NCBI GenBank assembly: GCA_963969365.1
Contig: OZ017759.1
Coordinates: forward strand, 1,674,001 to 1,738,000
Length of the DNA stretch: 64,000 nt
Reading direction: 5' to 3'
From: Asterochloris sp. CNOR1
Taxonomy: Eukaryota > Chlorophyta > Trebouxiophyceae > Trebouxiales > Trebouxiaceae
Part shown: piece after piece, positions 1 to 11,484 of the stretch
How positions within the stretch are numbered: the stretch's first letter is position 1
Layout: the number at the start of each line of letters is the position of its first letter
The notes under the pieces: model-generated
Databases searched by the model: none
What the model was told of the DNA's origin: nothing
What the model saw: the letters and a program-made list of their open reading frames with translations, nothing else
Made by a program: the position numbers and the translations under genes

Positions 1-151
1 AACATGCAAGGACGCTTTGGCTACCTGGCCCTGCACACAGCAAGAATGTTGAAGTGTGCATCTGCAGGCGAACTCGAGCCCCTGGGCTGGTACACGGCAT
101 GTCTGTCCTGCTGCTTCCTGTCCAGAACCCAGACACAGCAACTTAGCGCAC

Positions 152-1283
152 CTGCACGCTGCTGACCGGCAGCAGGTTCAGCAGCCTGGAGACAGCGTCA
201 GCCTTGAGCATGGATGCAGCCAGGCTGCGCGACCTGTAGGCCATCAGGGCAAGCGCCTGGCAGGACCACATCTGGGCGGCTGAGTCAGCCTCGGAGCAGG
301 GGCGGTCCAGCAACAGCAGCAGGGCGCTGATGGCGCCTGCACTGGCCAGAAGCTCTGCCTGCAGCAGGGGCAGGAGAGCAGCAAAAGTCTCTCTGCTGCT
401 CTGCAAACCAGGACCAGCTCACAGCACAGCCATATCAGCGCTGGTGCTGCACAGAGAGCCATGTAGTTTGCACATAGAGCTGAGTCTGCAGCCGAGACAG
501 GGTGCAATCTTTTGTGTAGTAGTCCAAGTCATGGTAGAGCCTAAAGACTTGTCGGTCAAGCACCGAGGCTAGGGTTGCTCAGCATTGTGTTGCACAACCA
601 CAGGGTTTTAGCCAGATGGCTGAGGCTAGGGCAAGGCTGTACTCCACTCTTTGGCTGGAAGCACAGTCTTCCCAGACGGCCCTGCCAGACATTGTGTTCA
701 TGGTCTCACCAGTGCAACATTGTCTGGGTCTTTCTGAAGCAGGCCACAAGCTGCCTGAGCCGTAACAGCATTCAAAGTGGCACCGGCGGCAGAGAGACAG
801 GTGACCAGGGTGGACAGGTGGCGAGGGGAACTCCTGTAGGGCAGTTGGACAGCATGAGCATCCAGCCAGGAGCTGGGTGGATGACCGCAGCCGTCAGTGC
901 AAGGTGGAGTGCATTGGTCACGACATGCATACTGGCAGCAAGGTAGGTGCTGAGTGAATGAGAGCAGCAGCAGCAGACAGGTGCTGTCTCCATGTGGTCA
1001 GGCTATGCATGCAGCAAGCCACATTGGGTGCGGCAAGCTAGCATGGGGTGTCAGCAACAGGCTGTCATACGGATTCGCCGCTTCGCAGGTGCTGTACCTG
1101 ATGACATCCAAGACATGGTCTGGCTGCTCTGTGCATTGGCGTAGCAGGCTGGACGCCGCAGCCACCTTGCTGTCTTGCGCAGCATGCGGCACGGCCAGAG
1201 TTCTGAGGGCATCCTCCAGGGACATGAATACCTGTGGCTGCTGAAGCTGCTGGTTGACCTGAGGGGCTGACCATGATGCCAGC
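152..1283 (-). CDS. ARM/HEAT-repeat-like protein, partial (three exons seen)
   Basis: Three minus-strand exons with good tgcag acceptors and GT donors can be read: about 1283-1098, 833-710 and 358-152. Their products are helical and alanine/leucine rich, for example LRTLAVPHAAQDSKVAAASS, LVTCLSAAGATLNAVTAQAA and SGNALALMAYRS-type helices in the last exon. This is the look of armadillo or HEAT repeats, a fold used as a protein-binding scaffold. I considered the radial spoke protein RSPH14 but cannot confirm it. The gene has no visible start, and the 3' end probably lies left of the window. The Pcc1 gene begins on the other strand just upstream, so the two probably share a promoter region near 1.3-1.6 kb. 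The fold is inferred from composition only. Confidence 0.5.
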
Positions 1284-1633
1284 CTGCAGAGCAGCTGTCA
1301 GGGCAGATGTTTCCTGAAGTCCTCACCAGGATGCCAAAGTTCTCTCATACTGCTTGCGAAGCCTGAGCCTTCACCTCGTCTGCAGCTCCTCCATGTGCGA
1401 CTAGACAGGTATGCAATCCAGCATGCAATCCCTGGATTTTGGCACACAGAAGAAGAAGTTGCGAGCCCACCAAGATCTACTCTTTCATAGGCTATCTTCA
1501 AATTGCGGCTTGATGACAGCTGTTGCTGCCAACGGAGACAGTGCCAAGAACCTCCCTTTTCGATTGTGGGTGGCCTGCTGACGGGTCCATGCATCGAGCA
1601 CGTCTGGCTGCAAACATTCGGCTCCTGTTGCAG

Positions 1634-2238
1634 TGATGGCAGAGTTACATATGACACTCCAGAGGATGCAGACATGGTGTGCAAGACTCTAGCGGTGGAT
1701 GCAGAGGTCAGCCGTCTGTCAGGCACTGGCAAGCCCTGCCCCTGCAGATGTTCTGCACAAGCACGCTTGAAGCTGTGATGCCAGTGCCATGCCTGCATGG
1801 CAAGGATCTCAGTCATGCCTAGGCCTTGCTGTCTGCGATGACATCTGGCGCCACCAGGCATCTGCCAGACAGACACTGGCGGATTCTGCCTGCCTGTGTC
1901 ACCTGGCATGCTGAAGGCTTCAATGTTGGACGGACGAGTGCTACCCCTGCAGTTGAGGCCTGAGCAGGTGGAGCGCAAGCTGACCACTGATGGCAAGGAC
2001 TTTGTCATGTGAGCCCACTAGAATGAGAGTTCAGCTGGCTGCCTGATGCATGTACATTCATGGAAGCAGCCAGCAGCATGAGTGCAGCCATGCCGCCAGC
2101 GTTCTGGCTGCTGTTTGCTGCAGGCATTTCCAGGCGGTGGACGCCCGCACACTCAGGGCAGCTGTGGGGACCTTCTGTGACCTGCTTGCACTGGCCACAA
2201 GGAGCATAGAAATGTTTGGCGACACCCGCAAGCAGTGA
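1634..2238 (+). CDS. PCC1: KEOPS/EKC complex subunit Pcc1 (5' end unresolved)
   Basis: Pcc1 is the small dimerising subunit of the KEOPS complex, which makes the t6A modification of tRNAs that read ANN codons. Three exons join in phase: 1634-1706, 1953-2008 and 2124-2238. The product runs from TYDTPEDADMVCKTLAVDAE through LRPEQVERKLTTDGKDFVM to HFQAVDARTLRAAVGTFCDL and ends RSIEMFGD plus four residues. This is the complete CTAG/Pcc1 fold: strand, helix with the TLAVD motif, RPEQV turn, two strands, then the ARTLR-A-x-FxD helix. The splice at 2008/2124 splits the Met codon exactly. The first exon, expected to encode only a few residues, was not found; position 1634 is a splice acceptor, not a start codon. 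The length fits the family at about 80-100 residues. Confidence 0.88.
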
Positions 2239-2595
2239 GGCTGGACGGGTGCTGACAGCCTTCACCTCATTGCTGGAGCACACTAATTAGAGGCAGCAGC
2301 ATGAGCAGGGGTCCTGTCTCACAGGCAGCTGAGGCACCCCTTCAGGCCAGGAGGTGTTTGCCGAGAATGAAATGCAGACGCATGGGATGGTCAGGGGGTT
2401 ACAGACCTGGAGACAGCAAGGGTTGGCTGATGGCAACTCCGCTGGGCAAGCCCCTGAAGCGGCACTGGTGTTGCTCTAACATTGACCATAAGCATCTCAA
2501 ACGTGTCGGGGCCTGAACTGTATGTAGGAAATGAGCAACAGCAGCGTTCAGGACCATTCATTCGGGATCAGTAAGTGCCTGTTCACTGACAAAGG
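2239..2595. other. Convergent 3' region without a recognised gene
   Basis: This 357-bp stretch separates the stop codons of the converging Pcc1 and 2OG-oxygenase genes. I see no coding exon, repeat array or RNA gene in it; it should hold the two 3' untranslated regions. Confidence 0.5.
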
Positions 2596-5500
2596 TCAGT
2601 CAGGCGCAAGCTGCTGTGACACCTTGCGCTTGCGCATGAGGGCTCGCTTGGTGGCCTCCAGCTTTGCCGCAGACCCCATGTTTGTGGGAGGGCCCCACTC
2701 GTGGCGGGCAATGCAGCAGGTCTGGGAAGCATGCCTGGGCAGGAACACCAGCTTCCACACCAGGCTGTACCGCGGCCTGCCACCAGCCAACTGAGACGGG
2801 GTGGACACCCTGTGCAGCACATCCTGCAGACCAGAATGTGCCCTCAAGAGCTGACATCCTCATGACATGAGCCCTAACGGGCCTGAGTTCCAATCATGGA
2901 CAATGTGTATCTGCTCTGCGCCGCTTTCCACACTGGCAATATACGAGAAGCCAGATCGCTGTCACAGCATGCTTGACAACAAACCCACCCTGATTGGAGG
3001 CAGTGGCAAAGGGTGACATCTAGACCACATGGCCCATGCCACACTCAAACCCCTACTCACGGCAGCAGCCTGGCTCAACTTACTGCAGCAGCACAGACTG
3101 CTTGTGCGCCCACCTGGTCCATGAGCACAGCCCTGAAGCGCTTGGGGCGCACCACTAGCCCAACATCGCACTCGTCGTCCAGGAAGAGAGTGTCTGCCTG
3201 CCAGTCGCGTGGCCAGCAGTCGTCCAGGTACAGCAGAAGGCTGACAAAGAGGGGCTTGCCTGCAGGTGGGCAAGCTGTTAGTGCAATGGGCTTTACAGCC
3301 CTCGCAGGTGGAATGCTCTGCCGCTCAATGCATCAGCAGACTGACACAGAAGACTGTGCCTGCAGGCAGGTAGGCAGGGGCCAGCAGTGTGCAGGGCCAC
3401 CTGCGCAAGCCATAACATGGGTTGCCTGAGGTACAGCAGCAGGCTGACACAAACAGGCTTGCGTGCAACCGTGCAATGCATGTCCTGCAAGCTGGTACCT
3501 GCCGACTACAGTAGTCAGACAGATGAGGGGCCCTGGCCCACAGCAATGCATTGCCTGCATGTCCAGCGTACTCGAGCAGCGCCCGTGCAAGGTTCAATAA
3601 GACGGCCAGGACTAATCTGTTCAGCAGCTCACAGTTCGCAACAGCCGCACCTGCACCAGGAGCTGCATCAACCGCTTCTGACAGGCTCAGCTGCAGGACA
3701 CAGCCTGCTGGCGCAGTTTCCGACACTGCCTGAGTCTCTGGCTGGCACCCTCTCGCTGGAGCTGAGATCACCTGGCTCCCCATTGAGTAAGCTGCCATGG
3801 GGTGGCGTCCAATGCACCCTCTCGCTGAAACACAGGTAACCGGGCTCCCCACAGGCATACACCGCTCACCTGGCTCCCCATTGACATAGCTGCCATGGTG
3901 GCGCGTCCAGGGCCCGTCAGGCAGGCTGGCAGGGTCTGCATCCACGTGGTAGCTGTAGCAGTCCCCATACACAGGCGCATTGCCCACAAACTGCCCGCAG
4001 TCCACTTCAGCAGGGCCTGCTCCCTGCAGGGGTGCCTGTGGCCGGGGTCCCTTGCTTTGGGCGCCGGGGCACCACTCATGACTGATAGGTGTTGTCTCTG
4101 CCCTGTGCACGTCCTGCTGGGACGGGCAGCCTGGGCTGAGGGCGCTGCTGTCGGCCAGCAAGTCTGCATCAGAGTGCAGCCTGGGACGGGCAGTCTGGCT
4201 GCTGCCTGCGGGCCCAGGGGACTGCGAGGTGCGCTGTTCCCTGCTGCCTTGCAGGGCGGCCCCCGTTCTGGCTGTCTGTGCAGTGACAGAGCTCTGGATG
4301 AGCTCTGCTGGCATGTGCACGATGTCGCACTCTGGGTAAAGGCGGCACAGGCGGGTGTGCACTTCGCGCACAGCAGGTACCTGAGCCTCGGCCAGCTGGT
4401 GCAGCATGTGGTCCTGGAGACCCCAGGTCTTGGGCAGCCCTGCACCACAAGGGCTTGCCGCTGAGCCTTGAGGGGCTGTGAGCAGCTCTGCACCAGATCA
4501 GCAGGTGGGTCGTGGGCATTGGGCAAGTTGCAGCTGGACTGTATACGGCCACAGCTGGTGCAGCATATGGCCACAGGGGCTCCAGCGGCCGTAGACAGCC
4601 CTGCATCACAAGAGGTGGCACATTTGTGGCAGTGAGCATATTGCAGCTGCAGCGAGCTGCAGCTGGTGCCAGAGGCTTTGAGCAGTCCCTGCACCACACA
4701 TGCAGGTGGATTCTGGGAAAGGACAGGTTGCAGCTGCATAAAGCTGCGGCTGGCACAGCATGTGGGTCCAAGTGCATTGAGCAGCCCGAGGGCAGATGGG
4801 TCTTTAAGCAGCTTGCCGCTGTGGCTGACGCGGCGCGCAGTCCCAAGCTGGGCGCTTTCGCAGGGACACCTGTACATTATGCGCCACTGTGCTCTGACAC
4901 AAAGCCTCTTTGGCCTGTATGGATTGCAGCCACTGCAGGGCCGCGTCTCACGCAGAAAGCCGCCAGACCGACTTGATTGGTATGGGTGGTACGCTTTGTC
5001 ATGATTCATGCTGACATAGTCGCATCAAGCCTTGCTTTGGCAACAGGCAGGTGCTACTCAGCATTGCATGCTGCACCTCAGGGCACATGTACTCACCTGC
5101 CCCATCAGCTGTCTCTCTCTCCCACTTGGAGGGAGGGGGCCCTTGGCTGTGGTCCCAATCCGGAGCTGTCAGCAAGTCCAGGAGCTCCTGCCGCTCGGCC
5201 TCTCCTGCAGAGACGACGAGGGCAGGTCAAGACAGAGGAGCCTTGCACCTCACGTGCAGCTCTCCTCATGCCTGGACGCACAAGAAGTGGTAAGATGAGA
5301 CAGCCACATTGCATGCATGCACCTTTGGGATCTGTTCCATCAAGCTGAGGCTGGCAGCTGCCATGCGGGCTTTGTCCCAATCATCCTGGCTCACACGGCA
5401 TAGCCAAGATCTTGCAGTGGCTGCCCCAACAGTCATGCTGACACCAGGCCTCCTTAGAGACCTCTGTTGTGAATGGCACAGTAACAGCAGCAACTGATCC

Positions 5501-5695
5501 CTCACCAAGGAAGTTGTCCAGCACCACGACATGGGCATAGTCTACCCTGAGGCCATCCGGGGTTGCTTCAGAGGGCACCAAGCGCGCGTCCAGGCGTGCG
5601 TTCAGGGCACAGGCCACAGCGTCAGGGGCCCAGGGGGACTCATGGGTGGCCAGCGGCCGAAGGGGCAGCTGCGCAGGGCCTGTCTGCACCTCCAT
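2596..5695 (-). CDS. 2-oxoglutarate/Fe(II)-dependent oxygenase, prolyl-4-hydroxylase-like
   Basis: Five exons join in phase to 413 aa: 5695-5506, 5204-5097, 4439-3870, 3259-3114 and 2823-2596. The N-terminal part has YAHVVVLDNFLG followed by ERQELLDLLTAPDWDHSQGP. The double-stranded beta-helix has the Fe(II) ligands in YHVDADP (His and Asp) and in DVLHRVS (distal His), with the 2OG-binding Arg in RPRYSLVWKL. The order and spacing match plant 2OG-Fe(II) oxygenases of the At1g22950/At3g18210 type; the substrate is not known to me. The start ATG at 5695 follows a gap in coding signal, but an upstream start is possible. The third exon carries a low-complexity linker of about 100 residues before the core. 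The introns between exons 2-3 and 3-4 hold degenerate copies of the adjacent exon edges. Confidence 0.87.
3229..3480. repeat. Degenerate tandem copies of the exon-4 acceptor and exon start (2OG oxygenase gene)
   Basis: On the plus strand the start of exon 4 reads gtacagcagaaggctgacaa and continues aagaggggcttgcctgcagg. Similar blocks recur near 3340-3370 (cagactgacacagaag, then ctgtgcctgcaggcagg) and near 3431-3480 (gtacagcagcaggctgacac). The copies are about 100 bp apart. Only the copy at 3229-3265 is used by the in-phase gene model. Confidence 0.7.
3770..3905. repeat. Duplicated exon-3 end with donor in the following intron (2OG oxygenase gene)
   Basis: The end of exon 3, seen on the plus strand as cctggctccccattgac then gctgccatggtgg (3870-3903), has a near copy cctggctccccattgag then gctgccatgggg at about 3773-3806. 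A shorter piece (ccgggctcccc) lies near 3840. The copies include the donor region of the minus-strand exon. Confidence 0.72.
4390..4800. repeat. Degenerate repeats of the exon-3 acceptor region inside intron 2 (2OG oxygenase gene)
   Basis: Blocks built on agctggtgcagcat and cagccctgcaccacaagg recur near 4393-4460, 4480-4600, 4668-4700 and 4748-4790, with period about 100-150 bp. The first belongs to the start of exon 3 and its acceptor; the others lie in the intron and are more diverged. Confidence 0.6.
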
Positions 5696-6097
5696 CTGGT
5701 GGCAACCCCTGACAGGAGGGCACAGGACTAACGGCAGGGCTGCATGGGGCAGCAGGGGTGGCAGCCAGATGTTGCTCAAGTTCAAGGGGATCAACTTGGG
5801 GGACCAGCCAGGCCACGAGTGTCAGCAGTGTTGTGTCAGTTGTGTGTCTCACAGCGCAGTGCCTCACTCCTCCAGGGATGTGCGCTGCACACTGGTGGTG
5901 CTTCCAGAGCTGCTTGCACCGCAGCTGCTTTGCTGCAGCCCTTGACAGTGGGTCAGCAGGCTCCTGCTGACGGTCTTCCAGCTGGCAGATCAAGCAAGGC
6001 CTGGTCCAGGAGCGTCAAGTCACCATCAGCGGGCTCCTGCTGAAGGCCTTCCAGCCCGCAGCGTGGCTGTAGCTGGAGCCTAGCAGGGCTGTGTTGG

Positions 6098-6717
6098 TCA
6101 CTTGGACTCCCTGAATTGCTTCATGAGGCGCTGCTTGCGGGACAAGAGCAGGGTGTCGATCTGCGAGGTCTCCTTGAGCTGCCTGCTGGCCTGCAGCACA
6201 CAGCAGGGGAGGTGATTGATGGAGACAGGACTGGTGTCGAGCAATGCTGCCGCTGTGCAGGAGGTGTGCATGGCTAGTGCTGACTGCACGTCTGTGCCAT
6301 GCAGCTAGGCCATGCCAGCATCTGGTGGCAGGTCCCTGACAATGCCCACAGTAGAGTGGCTCGTACTAATTGCAGGCAGCATATAGCTGTGCGCACCCGG
6401 TAGGCTGCGAGCGTTTTTGGCATGTCCTTCATGTTCTTTTCAATGTCTTGCTGCCTGCAGGTAGACGAAAGGTGTTAGGCTGAGAGGAGGCCCGTGTCAA
6501 GTGGCTGGCAGTGGGCTGCTCAGTCCAGACACTGCTCAGCAACAGTGGCCAGGCCTCTGTCACATGCTGCAGGACCCATGGGCTGCACATCAAGCTGCTG
6601 AACAGGGTTGACAAGCCTTACTTTTGAGCTGCCAGCTTATCGTGCTTGTGGCCCTTGGGTGGCCGCCTCTGACCAAAAGGCTTGGCGTTGGTCTGGGGCT
6701 GCTCGAAAGGCCACTCC
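6098..6717 (-). CDS. Unidentified small basic protein, C-terminal exons
   Basis: Three exons join in phase with strong tgcag acceptors: 6717-6622, 6454-6397 and 6190-6098. The peptide contains KPFGQRRPPKGHKHDKLAAQ, then QQDIEKNMKDMPKTLAAYR, then RQLKETSQIDTLLLSRKQRL and ends KQFRESK. It is lysine/arginine rich with a Pro-Gly-His-Lys stretch and a predicted helical C-terminus. That composition would suit a small organellar ribosomal or assembly protein, but I do not recognise the family. The 5' exons were not found between 6.7 and 7.5 kb. The in-phase joins make the exons credible; the function is open. Confidence 0.6.
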
Positions 6718-7502
6718 CTGCAGCAGCCAGCCATGCACCTGTGGCCATCTTGTGTGCAAGTTGCGGCTACTACATTGCAGCAGCTCACTTCTGACTCAGG
6801 AATGTATCCTTCCTCAGTCTAGCAGCATAGCGCGCACTGATAGGTGGCTTCCTCCAGACTCCCTTCAGTAGCTTAGGCTTCAGGGCAGCCTCCCCAAGGG
6901 TCTGAAGCAGCTTGACAGCAGCTAGGGCGCCTGACATGCGTCACTCAGGCCTTGTCTCAGGTCGGTCTGCCAGCCCTATCTGACCAGAGGCCGGTCGATA
7001 TTACAAAGGCTGTCTCATTGAAGCCCTGTCACTGTCGGATTGAACTGTGCATCTTCCTGCAGAGCTCATGCAGATGCAATACAGGATGACATTCTGACTG
7101 TGCATCAAAAGTCAGCCCGGCCACTACCCAGGCAGCACCATGGCACTCCTTCTCTCAATGAATGGCTCACAACAGCCAACTGCCTCAGTAATCAACACAT
7201 GGAGACCAGCCAGCAGCCCAACTTTTGCATAGCTGCTGCTGAGCACAGGCTGCTGTCCTTTTGTGTCTGCCTGCTACTGCCTACAGGCAGAGTGGTTGCC
7301 TGCTAGAGCAGCGACTCTAGGGATGCCATTGCCATGCAAATGCAATCATGGGTGCTGGCCTCAGTGGACGTCAATGTAAGCAGGTTTCAAGCCTAACGAT
7401 TAGCACTAAAACAATTTTTTCATGAAGACATGGGGACTGGAGTCGATATCTCATGAGGCAGCAATAGTTCCTGATGAGCAATAAAGGGCAGATGTTGACC
7501 AT
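6718..7502. other. Stretch with no resolved gene
   Basis: Upstream exons and the promoter of the small gene ending at 6098 should lie here, as should the 3' untranslated region of the gene ending at 7503. I could not choose any exon with confidence. Confidence 0.4.
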
Positions 7503-7618
7503 CTACTTCTTCTTGCCCTTGCCCTGAGGCTTCTTGCCCAGCTGGATGCGCTTCATACTGAGCTTTGCCCCGCCTCCTGTTCCTGCTGGGGGCACCTTAC
7601 CCATGGAGCCCTCCAGGC
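7503..7618 (-). CDS. Last exon of an unidentified lysine-rich protein
   Basis: A minus-strand exon follows a tgcag acceptor at 7619-7623 and runs to a TAG stop at 7503. It encodes GLEGSMGKVPPAGTGGG followed by KLSMKRIQLGKKPQGKGKKK. A glycine linker followed by a polybasic tail suggests an RNA-binding or nuclear protein. The upstream exon is probably at about 7620-7860 but its frame is uncertain. I considered SRP19, which also ends in a GKGKKK-type tail, but nothing else here supports it. Confidence 0.4.
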
Positions 7619-8147
7619 CTGCACATGCACCAAGACGTCAGGGCACACATAGCCGCCAGGGACCAGTCCGGGCCCGACATCATTGATGTAAAGTGCAGAT
7701 GCTTCAGGAGCGCCAGCCGTTGATAAACACAGCTGCAGCATTGAAGTGACGGCAGGGGCTTAGCAGTTTCTGCCTCCAGCAGAAAGTCATCAGGTGGTGT
7801 GCGACATGGCAGTTCAGACAGGCACACGGCCGCCTCTCCAAAGCCACAGTCAGGTGGGTGCGCAGGCAACTCATGAGCGCTTGGGGTCAGGGCACCAGGT
7901 GCTCTTCAGCTCATTCTCACGAGAAGGCCTGGGTGAGAGGCCAGGGCCCCACATGCTTGAGGCCTGATTGGCCAACCCCGCCTGGGGCGTGGCGCTCACA
8001 TGCACATGAGGTGCAAGGTGAGGCTTGTCAACCCCCCTTGGTACCTAGCACACTTGGCTGCGAGGCCCAAGAGGTGTTGCCTACCTGATTGGGGCCTCAT
8101 CAGCCACCCCAACAGGGTCTGGCGCTCGAACGCAGTTTCAGGCACAG

Positions 8148-9002
8148 CTAGATTTTGCCACCCTCAATGTACCTGAGCACAAACAGAATGGGCCAGGACA
8201 GGGGGAGCCCACCTGCATAGCGCCGATTGAAACGGTTGACGCGACCCTCATCCACGAGCACAGTTGACTGGTTGCCCTGGAAGAAGGGGTGGTTTCCGCT
8301 CCAGACATCCACATTGTAGCTCTCCTGCAGTACAGATGAGGCAGGTAGTTTGCAATAGGTGGTTTGGAACATGTAGCCACAGTGGTGTCAGTTCAGAAAC
8401 TGTGTGTTTGCTTTCCTGCAGCACAGAGGGCAAGCAGGTAGGAATGGATGCCCCAGACACCCGCATTGTAGCTCTTCTGCACCACAGGTAGGAGACGGCT
8501 TGTGACAGGTTGCGTATTGGCGTGATGGCAAGCAACTTACCACTGAAACATGCACCTGCAAAAGAATCAGTAGCCTGCAGGCAGCTCTATTGCCAACACT
8601 GTTCAGTTCACTGAAAGACAGGTGAACCACAATGAGGAGCTTACCTTGGACCCACTGACTGTCAGCACCTCCTCTCCATTGCAGAAGACCTTGGCCTCCT
8701 CAAAGTACTCTGGGTGGATGCCCTCCTTGCGCATGACAGTGCGGAGGCCGTTGGTGGGGCACTGCAGTGGAGGTGGCACACAGCTTGACATTGCTGCTAG
8801 ACTTGGAGTTGTCATGACAGGCTGCTTAGCCTCTCCACTTCTGTGGCTGAAAACAGAACTCTTAGCCTGCCAGGCCCTCACCTGCTGCAGCCGACCACGG
8901 TTACCAGCTAGAGACTGCCTAGCAGAAAAGACACGGCTGCCAGCAGGAGTCTGGTGTCCGGTGCACGTCTGCATGCTGCTGCAATTTAGGTGCAGGACCC
9001 TC
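8148..9002 (-). CDS. rpl31: Plastid 50S ribosomal protein L31 (bL31c), nuclear-encoded
   Basis: bL31 bridges the head of the small subunit and the large subunit of bacterial-type ribosomes. Three exons join in phase 0: 9002-8881 or so, 8761-8645 and 8324-8148. The mature part reads [20 protein letters not shown], then [20 protein letters not shown], then [13 protein letters not shown], which is diagnostic for bL31. The first exon ([12 protein letters not shown] onward) is rich in Ser, Arg and Ala with few acids, as expected for a chloroplast transit peptide. Two ATGs are possible, at 9002 and ten codons later. The tail after NRRYAGG may include a further unspliced intron. Intron 2 holds a decayed copy of the exon-3 start near 8400-8500. 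Confidence 0.92.
8300..8510. repeat. Pseudo-exon copy of the bL31 exon-3 start inside its upstream intron
   Basis: On the minus strand the real exon begins gagagctacaatgtggatg and goes on tctgga. A degenerate copy at about 8450-8485 reads agagctacaatgcgggtg then tctgggg, preceded by a gtgcag acceptor-like site. The flanking bases also correspond (ggtagtttgcaataggtgg against ggtaggagacggcttg). The unit is about 130-150 bp. Confidence 0.75.
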
Positions 9003-9428
9003 ATGCTCGCTGGCGACAAATGGGGATTGCTACTATAGCACCTAGCTAGGGTTAGATAGAAAGCAAGCTCCTCTTGCCGCTTTCCCTGTCCTCCTTTGCA
9101 GAACACTTTACTGTCAACACTTTGCTGCCTCAACGCCAGCTCACAGAGCATCGCAGCTTTCATCATCCTGGCTGTCAACAGCATCTGATCACTAGCTGTC
9201 AGCCACATTACAAGGTGAGATGTCACAAGCACTGCAGCCTCCTCATGATGGCTGCAGTCAATCTCACATCTCTGGCATCATCAGTGCCTAATCCGGCATG
9301 CCTCATACAAAAGGGTGAAAGAGCACAGAGGCAATGCGCTAAAACTCATTACTGCAGGCAGATTCTGGTGTAGAGTTAAGAGGAAAGCACAGAAGCCACT
9401 TCAGGCGCGCTGCCTCCCACTCAGCGTC
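9003..9428. promoter_or_regulatory. Divergent promoter region between bL31c and SFT2
   Basis: These 426 bp separate the start codons of two genes that point away from each other, so both promoters must lie here. No TATA-like or other motif stands out. Confidence 0.5.
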
Positions 9429-11245
9429 ATGCCGAGCGGATGGGAGCGGCTCAAGGCAGGGCTGGGCATGAATGAGCCAGAGCCAGAGCCGCAGGGCTTT
9501 GGCGGGCAGCTGATGCACCAGATAGATGAGGCCACCACACTGACAAAAACGCAGGTCTGACAGTACCACAACAAGCGCTATTCAGAAGTTGGCAATATTG
9601 CCTTTGTAAAGTAGCACAAACTGTAGCCTGCTTCTCAGCCACTCCAGGAACCTTGGCTTGTGCATCAAGCCTGCCATGGCCAGCCACATGTTGCTGTTTC
9701 TGTTCGCTGCGCAGCTGATCAGAAGCAGCTGTCTTTTTGCCTGTACCAAGTTGCCCTTTCTGCTGCCGTCTGCAGAGAGTATATGGTTTTGGCATTTCCT
9801 TGGGTGTGGGCCTCCTCTTTGGACTGCTGGTGGGTCCTTGCTAAAAGCAGGGGCAGTCCTTCTCTTGCCAAAAGGCAGTTTGCATTGTTCGTTGGTCACT
9901 GGATGCAACATTTCACCTGCCCGCAAATGCAGGCAAGCGTGTTTTGGCTCATGCCTACAAAATTTGCAATCCTGTACACCCTGGCAAATGTCTTCTTCCT
10001 AGCAAGGTGTGTGGCAAAGCACAGCCACTAATGCTGCGTCATGTGCATGCCGAAAGGCAGGCAGCTCAAGCCTGGTAGACTTGAGCATCACATGCATTTG
10101 CGCTGATTGGCTGCCTACACCACATGCGCCACAAGGCGTCGGCCTCCAGCACAGGCAGCAAAAGCCTCAGTGAAGCACATATCGTCTGCCTGCCAACCAA
10201 TCTGCTACAGCATAGGCGCAGAAAGGCCTGTGCGTGGCATACATGGCCTGCATGCATGGGGCCTGCAGCACATGCACAGGAAGCCAAGTCCTGCAGCATG
10301 CGCAGCCAAAGCCTGCATGTTGCGAGGTCTGCATGCTGACTGGGGTGCCATCTGCCTGCAGTACAGCTTTCCTCATGGGACCCATGGCGCAGCTCAGAAA
10401 GATGTTTGACAAGGGTCGGGTGGTGGCAACCCTGGTGAGCAGACATAGTGCCCAATGTAGCAGGGCTCTGAGGACAAGCAGGCCTGCCAGTTCACCCGCC
10501 AGACAGCAGTTGCTGAACAGCTCTTGGGAGGGAGACCTTCCCAGGCTGCCATGCACCTCACCTATGCTTAGCCAGCACTGCTGGCCTTGACGGCTATACA
10601 GGTTTCACGCACTGTCAATGTCTGCCATGCAGCTCTACTTCCTGTTCATGGGGCTTACGCTATACTTTGCTTTGGTGGTAAGCCCTGACTTTCTGCTTCT
10701 CATGTTGAGCAGAGGTGCTTATGGTGCCTGTAATGAGTTTTGCTCAATGATCTGTTGTGTACCTGCAAAGCCAGACCTCCTGCACATGCACTGCCTCTGC
10801 TGCAGGTCAAAAGCTTGATAGGCACACTCATATGTCTCATCATACAGATGTGCGCCCTAGTATGGTAGGCGATTTTGACCTTAGCCATGTTCTGCAGCGC
10901 ACTGTGATGAGGCAATGATATCAATGTCCTCTGTCTGTCTACAGGTACTGCCTATCATACATCCCCTTCGCCAGGTGGGGAGCTGCTGCTGCACTTTCTT
11001 GTGGGTGCCTGATGCCTCCCAGGCCCTGTTCTGCTGTGTTGTGCACTTATCTTATACTTTGGTATGGCACTGCCTTCTGTGTGCTGCTAGTGTATTGTGT
11101 GACATGTATGCCATTGCCAGGTAGGGCCAGGTGCTGTGTCTGGTTGGCACTGACATTAGAGTGCTCAATTTGAGCATTGAGTGTTCCCAACACCTTGTTC
11201 TGCAGGGCGATGGCTTCAAAAGTCTTTGTCAGCCTGTTCGAGTGA
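9429..11245 (+). CDS. SFT2: SFT2-type vesicle transport protein (Golgi four-pass membrane protein)
   Basis: SFT2 proteins act in endosome-to-Golgi vesicle fusion. Eight exons join in phase: 9429-9554, 9776-9829, 9933-10006, 10362-10434, 10633-10677, 10806-10864, 10945-10974 and 11206-11245. The product has a short acidic N-terminus (MPSGWERLKAGLGMNEPEPE), then RVYGFGISLGVGLLFGLL, ASVFWLMPTKFAILYTLANV, the family signature AFLMGPMAQLRKMFDKGR, LYFLFMGLTLYFALV and CALVWYCLSYIPFAR before a short tail ending LFE. Four hydrophobic segments and a length of about 156 aa fit the family. The LMGP-QLKKMF and YSLSYIPFAR motifs make the identification secure. The exons are tiny (30-126 nt). The first donor is gtctga, a weak match to consensus. 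Confidence 0.93.
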
Positions 11246-11484
11246 ATCTTGATTGTCACCTAGGTTGCAGTACTAGACTGAGAGGCACTCGATTGCTTTC
11301 AAGGCATAGCTTCGACCATGACAAAACCAGTACTAGAGGAGTCAGTCAGAGAGGGACAAAGGTGCTGCTGCAGCCCTGGGCTCTGTGGCTTGCCAAGCTG
11401 GGACCTCATTTCACGTGCCAAGAAGCATGACGTGGGACCACACCACATGTGAACAAGGCTGGCAGATGTAAGAAGCTGGAACGG

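Noticed and set aside
1298-2008. A 236-codon open frame on the minus strand
   Set aside because: It is antisense to the Pcc1 exons, Ser/Arg rich, and has no motif; it is a shadow in GC-rich sequence.
3768-5009. A 413-codon open frame on the minus strand
   Set aside because: It overlaps the 2OG-oxygenase exon 3 in the wrong frame and reads through its introns; the in-phase five-exon model explains the region.
7503-7618. SRP19 C-terminus
   Set aside because: Only the GKGKKK tail is similar; no SRP19 core motif was found upstream.
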